Shown here piece after piece: positions 59,531 to 64,000 of a stretch of DNA of 64,000 nt. The position numbers and the translations under genes were made by a program. How positions within the stretch are numbered: the stretch's first letter is position 1; each line of letters opens with the position of its first letter. The stretch is taken from contig JANTQA010000012.1 in assembly GCA_027625915.1 (NCBI GenBank), forward strand, positions 12,734,501-12,798,500, in the 5' to 3' direction. Source of the stretch: Anaeramoeba flamelloides. Taxonomy: Eukaryota > Metamonada > Anaeramoebidae. The notes under the pieces were generated by a model, which worked only from the letters and a program-made list of their open reading frames with translations, was not told the DNA's origin and made no database searches.

Positions 59531-60810
59531 ACCTTAACATTCTTTTTCTCTATTTAAAGGCATAGAAAAATTTTATTATTATTTTTTTTTCATTTCTTAA
59601 ATTAAAAAACAACTACCCACGCTTTTATAAACACCATTTCAAAAATTGTGACTCACCGGAAATAATAGATTGAAAAAAAAAAAAAATTATACTTTAGTAT
59701 TCAAGAACAATTAATAACTAAATATGATTTTTAATTCACTTTTTAATCGTTTCAAATTAATAAAAGCCTGATATTTTAAAAATTAAAAAAAAACTAAAAC
59801 CAAAAACTAAAAAAAAGTAAGTCAAAATTTTTGAAATGAGCATTATAAATTTTTTATTTACTGAAATTTCACTGAAAAAAAGTTAACAAGAAGAATTTTT
59901 AGTGGATAATTAAATCCATTTTAAAAGATATTACTTATTCTCAATTTTATTAGTGTTTTTTTGTGTTTTCGAAGATCTTTTTTTTTTCCATATGATCTTT
60001 TCAAAAAAAAAAGAAAAAAAAAAAAAAAAAAAAAAACAAAAATTTGAAAAAGTAAAACAAAAATTTGCAAAATTAGAAAAAATGATTTTGATAAAAAAAG
60101 TGAAAATATTTTTATGATAAAAATACTGAATAAACCCCCAAAAAACTTCCATTTGCATTATAAAGTGAGTCGAAATTTTTGAAATCTGGTTTAGAATTCA
60201 AAGAATTATGTAGAATCAAGTATTTTACCCAATTATTTCCAATCCAAAAGAAAGGCTAACAACAATTTATATTTTTTTAATTTGATCATACAAATGATAT
60301 TATTATTTTTTTTCTAGAAAATGTTTTATATATTTTCTTTTTTTTTTAAGATCTTTATTTTGATAACTTTTCTTTAATTGTCCCCTTTCTCTCAATAATA
60401 ATAACAAATAATGAAAAATCAAAATATCCAAACTGATACCACTCTCTTAGATACCAATATTTATTCAATAAAATCCTCTAATAAATTCAGAAAAAAATGT
60501 TTGATGATTAACAACTTAAATTTATTTTAAAAAAATTATGCAATTCGGTGACAAAAATGAGAACAAATATTATTTAACTTGAAAAAAAAAAAATAAAATA
60601 AAATAATAAAAAATAAAAAGAGAGAAAAAGAACATTATCATACCTTTAATATCAATTCCCCTTTAAATAAAGAAAATTTAGAATCCTGTATAATAATTTT
60701 AGAATATACCTTGTGGCCACTTTTTTTTAAAAAAATATTTAAAATAATTTATTCTTAAAAACTCAAAAAAAAATTAAAATGATTAATTTTGAAAAGGTTG
60801 AAGTAGACTA
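59531..60810. other. AT-rich spacer
   Basis: Long A runs (about 22 bases near 60015-60037). No gene. A short family H hairpin-like fragment lies at 60190-60255. Confidence 0.4.
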
Positions 60811-61004
60811 CAACCAGTTTCACTTTTAAGGTAAAAACTTCAACTAAAATTAATGCACAATAAAAACCTCAAATTAAGACACAAAATTCAAATTCTAGTA
60901 AAATAAATTGTAAAAAAATAATTACAAATTTTGAAAATTAATTTGAGATTTTTTTTGTACCTTAAATTTTGTTGAAAGTTGTGCTTTAAATTAGAAAATG
61001 ACTG
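60811..61004. mobile_element. Palindromic mariner-type MITE, family P, copy 5 (most diverged)
   Basis: TA, CAACCAGTTTCACTTTTAAG at the left and TTTAAATTAGAAAATGACTG, TA at the right. About 194 bp, with more substitutions than the other copies, so probably older. Confidence 0.75.
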
Positions 61005-61006
61005 TA

Positions 61007-62379
61007 GATAAGTCATTTTAATTAAATTTACTTTGATAAATTTAAGCGAAAAAATATTTATTTGGTGATAATTCATGGAAATAACACACGTAAATTACCT
61101 TTTTTGGTGAAAGTGCAGAAATAACAAATAAAAAAGAAAAAAAAAAGGCAATTAATTCATTTTAAATAGTGATTAATAACAAACAAGAGGTAAAAAAAAA
61201 TAAAAATAAAATTCTATTAGTTTAAAAAAGAACACTTAAAGCCAAAATTTTATTTTCGACCAAATTAATTTGATTTTAATGATAGAAAACTGTTCATTTT
61301 CAAGATATTAACGAGTTTTTTAAAGTAATTCTTTGTTTTTTTATCTCATTTTTTTCAATACTTCATATTTGATTTCTTGTTTTTTCTTTTATTATTTTAA
61401 ATTTGTTTATACTGATATGCCAAAGTATCTAAATATATCTGTACTAATGAGTAATAACTGGATTTTTTTTCTTTTTTTTTCAACCGTGACCTTTTCCCCA
61501 ATGATACAAATACCCAGCCCCTAAAAAAGTTAAAATAATTTAAGAATTATTTTTTTCATAAAAATCTTGTAACGCATTAACTATTTCAAAAAAGATGGAT
61601 ACATTTATTTTAAAAATATTTATTAAACTAAATTTGAATATTAAAATTTATATATATATATATCTATAAATTCTATATTTATCAATTATCAGTTATCACT
61701 AATAATCATATTTTATAATTTTTATCTATGAAATTAATTAAAATATAACAAAATTTCTGTCTTGAATTCATATGATATTATTCAAGGGTGAAATTAGTTG
61801 GTTTTTTTCCCATTGATTTATAAAAAGTATTTTTTCAATGTTTAATATAGATCAAAAATTTAAATAGCGGGGTAAAAGGCACACACTCATATATTATTTT
61901 AAAAATTATTTGGATTCTTATTCTATTGTATATTTTGTATTGAAATTCGCCAGGTATCTATTTGTATAATATATATTATATTTTTTTTTTCATTTCTTGG
62001 AAATGTTTTGTTAAACACATTTTGAAATACAAATAATAGAAATTTATATAATTAGTAATAACAGCACTCCTATTTTTTTATTGTTGATTTAAAAATAGAA
62101 ATACATCTATTCAGAATATTACTTGAACTTTAAAAACCAAATGCATCGAATTTTTAGAAATATCTTATATCCATTACTTATTATGAATGTAACTCTTAAA
62201 GCAATTATCAACATTACATAAAACGTTTAAAAATAATAAAATAAATCACAAAATTCATCATTTTATCAAAAAAATACAATCATACTAAAAAAATGAAAAA
62301 AAAAAACAAAAATATATTTATATCTCATGATTTTAAAATAAATATTTAAAAATCTTTATTTTATTATTATTTTTATTGA
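61007..62379. other. AT-rich non-genic stretch
   Basis: No gene, clear repeat or RNA is recognised. The plus-strand frame at 61333 is simple hydrophobic translation. Confidence 0.4.
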
Positions 62380-62520
62380 AGAAGTGTAAATTACACTCTA
62401 GTTGTCCTTATACTTAAATTTACTTTCAGAAGTTTAGGCCTAAAATCATAAATTTTGCGATTATTAATTAATGGAAATAATTCCAAACTGATTTTGATTT
62501 CAAATTAATTCCAAAATCTT
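62380..62520 (-). mobile_element. LINE 3'-UTR remnant
   Basis: GAAGTGTAAATTACACTC, then GTCCTTATACTTAAATTT and TTTCAAATTAATTC blocks match the left parts of 33325-33735 and 52795-53215. Only the terminal 140 bases remain. Confidence 0.55.
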
Positions 62521-63454
62521 TTGTTTTTAAAAAAATATTCTTAATTGATAATTATTTTTCATAATATTCCAAAATATCTCGATTTTTTTTTTTTTTTTTA
62601 AATTTTTCATATTTGAAACTAAATTCAAAAACAAACAAACATTTCAATCTTTGTATAATAAACAACAAAATTTTATCTCTGAATAAATTAGCCTACAATT
62701 ATTTTCAAGTCAAATATTTAAAAAAAATGATTGAATAAAGTACCCTAATTATACAAAATAACACATATCATCAATTTTTTTTTCAAAAAAGAATAAAAGT
62801 AAAAATAAGTATCGAAAAGAATAAATAGTAATCTTTATTGTGGAAAATCAAGTATATTGAGAAAAAATACAAATATAAAAATTTATGAATAATAAAAAAA
62901 TAGTACTAATATTGATTTATGATATTTAAATTTACTTTTTTTTTTTAGAAATGTAATTTACAAAATCCATTTTTCTTTAATTTTGTGTATTTTATCATAT
63001 TGATTTTCTTTATTCACTTTTCATTTTATATAAAATGAATTTAAGAATGAGGAAAAGAAAAAGAATTTATTTACAAACAGTGGATATTGTTCAAATAAAT
63101 TAACATTATCCCCCCCATACCGTTTAAGAAAATCCATTTAGTTAATATTTCCCCGATCATTTTAAAAATGTTTATAATGTAATATTTAATCAGAAATATA
63201 TTTATTAAATAAACAAAGTGAATGAAAAAAAGATATAATAAAAAATTGTAAAGTATTAATTTAAATATCATAAATCATATTGAATAAATGTTACAAATCT
63301 CCCATTAAAAACGAATCTAAAGAGAAATAAATCTTATTAATATTATGTTGTTTTTTTTTTTTTTCCATAATTTGTTGCTCACAATAATAATAATAATAAT
63401 AATAATAATTATAATAATACATCTTTTAATCAACCATCTCAAAATATTTTGAAA
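62521..63454. other. AT-rich spacer with AAT microsatellite
   Basis: Non-genic. An AAT trinucleotide run lies at 63385-63408. The last bases are the 3' flank of the minus-strand gene. Confidence 0.4.
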
Positions 63455-64000
63455 TTAAATTATCAATTGATCTAGGAAGGATTGTTTAATTATTTGAATT
63501 TTTTGTAAAACTCCGTTTGGTTTGCCATTTGATGTGTTATAGTATTGGTTAATTTTCATTTCAAATTCATTAAAAATTGAACTATATTGGTTAAAAAAAT
63601 TACAGTTTAAATTTTCAAGGGTTTTTTCGTAATTCTTTTCAATTTTGCTGATTTTTGTTAAAATTTCTTGAGATATTTTTTGATTTGGATCGGAATTACC
63701 TTCTTCATTTGAATTTGAATTTATATTCGTGTTCGTGTTCGTGTTCGTGTTCGTACTTGTGCTTGTGCTTGTGTTTGGGCTGCTGGTAGAATAAGAAAAT
63801 GAGAGTGGGGACGGAGATTGAGACTTGGGCGAGGAGGGCATTGACAAGGGTGACGAACTTGATTCAAAATCTGAGAATTCATTATAAACATTCCTTTCAT
63901 TTTCGTTTTCATTTTGGTTTTCGTTTTCGCTTTTATTCTCATTCTCGGGCTCGTTTGTAACTAAAATATTCCAATCTGATATTGTATCTACAAAGCTATG
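63455..64000 (-). CDS. Low-complexity coiled-coil protein, 3' part (cut by the window edge)
   Basis: The frame is open from 64000 to the stop at 63455, 181 residues. It begins mid-gene with HSFVDTISDWNILVTN. Glu/Asn repeats (ENENKSENENQNENEN), an acidic Ser stretch (EFSDFESSSSP), Ser/Pro repeats and a Thr/Asn tract (STSTSTNTNTNTNTN) follow. A helical, probably coiled-coil C-terminus starts at about IEKNYEKTLENLNCNFF and ends FLDQLII. No family is recognised. SDWNIL matches the short W-x-x-L pattern of Atg8-interacting motifs, but such short matches are common by chance. The start lies beyond the right edge. Confidence 0.65.
   Translation of the reverse strand, partial: HSFVDTISDWNILVTNEPENENKSENENQNENENERNVYNEFSDFESSSSPLSMPSSPKSQSPSPLSFSYSTSSPNTSTSTSTNTNTNTNTNINSNSNEEGNSDPNQKISQEILTKISKIEKNYEKTLENLNCNFFNQYSSIFNEFEMKINQYYNTSNGKPNGVLQKIQIIKQSFLDQLII

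Overview
The window looks like nuclear DNA of a unicellular eukaryote with very AT-rich intergenic sequence. Long A and T runs separate widely spaced genes. The proteins are rich in Lys, Glu, Asn and Gln low-complexity tracts, at least three genes contain spliceosomal GT-AG introns, and the genes encode eukaryotic families (CARMIL-like LRR protein, RasGAP, PB1/UBA protein, CTD-type phosphatase, TM2D3-like protein, BET/NET-like protein). The style, especially the Lys-rich CARMIL-like N-terminus and the KEKE-type linkers, reminds me of anaerobic amoebae such as Anaeramoeba. That assignment is an impression from protein style, not a database result.

Layout. 0-0.6 kb: first part of a TM2D3-like membrane protein (minus), running toward the left edge. 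1-8 kb: a dispersed repeat (family G), a 5'-truncated LINE (minus) with a target-site duplication, and a family F repeat carrying a nested MITE. 8.5-10.1 kb: PB1-RGG-UBA protein (plus). 10.7-12.2 kb: a Tc1-like MITE and a perfect 60-bp inverted repeat. 12.2-13.2 kb: DUF1152-family gene (plus). 13.3-16.3 kb: two equal-length copies of family F in inverted orientation. 17-20 kb: palindromic mariner-type and hAT-type MITEs. 20.2-21.05 kb: two-exon SCP/FCP1-like phosphatase (minus). 21-28 kb: MITEs and dispersed repeats. 28.1-29.9 kb: BET-like protein with a C-terminal polyQ tract (minus). 30-36 kb: repeats, a (CT)(GT) microsatellite, a LINE remnant, a hairpin element and a fold-back element. 36.2-39.4 kb: two-exon CARMIL-like protein (plus). 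43.8-45.6 kb: helical/TPR-like gene whose reading frame changes in the middle (plus). 51.2-55.9 kb: RasGAP gene (plus) with a 2.6-kb intron full of repeats. 56-63 kb: a TIR element inserted in TA microsatellites and other repeats. 63.5 kb to the right edge: 3' part of a low-complexity coiled-coil gene (minus).

The genes do not form a pathway. Several are signalling or cytoskeletal (RasGAP, CARMIL-like), one is probably a ubiquitin/autophagy-type adaptor and one a chromatin reader. About 80 percent of the window is non-genic. Much of it can be read as a layered record of small non-autonomous transposons: five copies of one mariner-type palindrome, four copies of a longer Tc1-like element, a hairpin family (H), families F, G and J, and several single TIR elements, some nested in each other. 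All similarities were judged by eye; percent identities and ends of diverged copies are approximate. I recognised no tRNA, rRNA or CRISPR.
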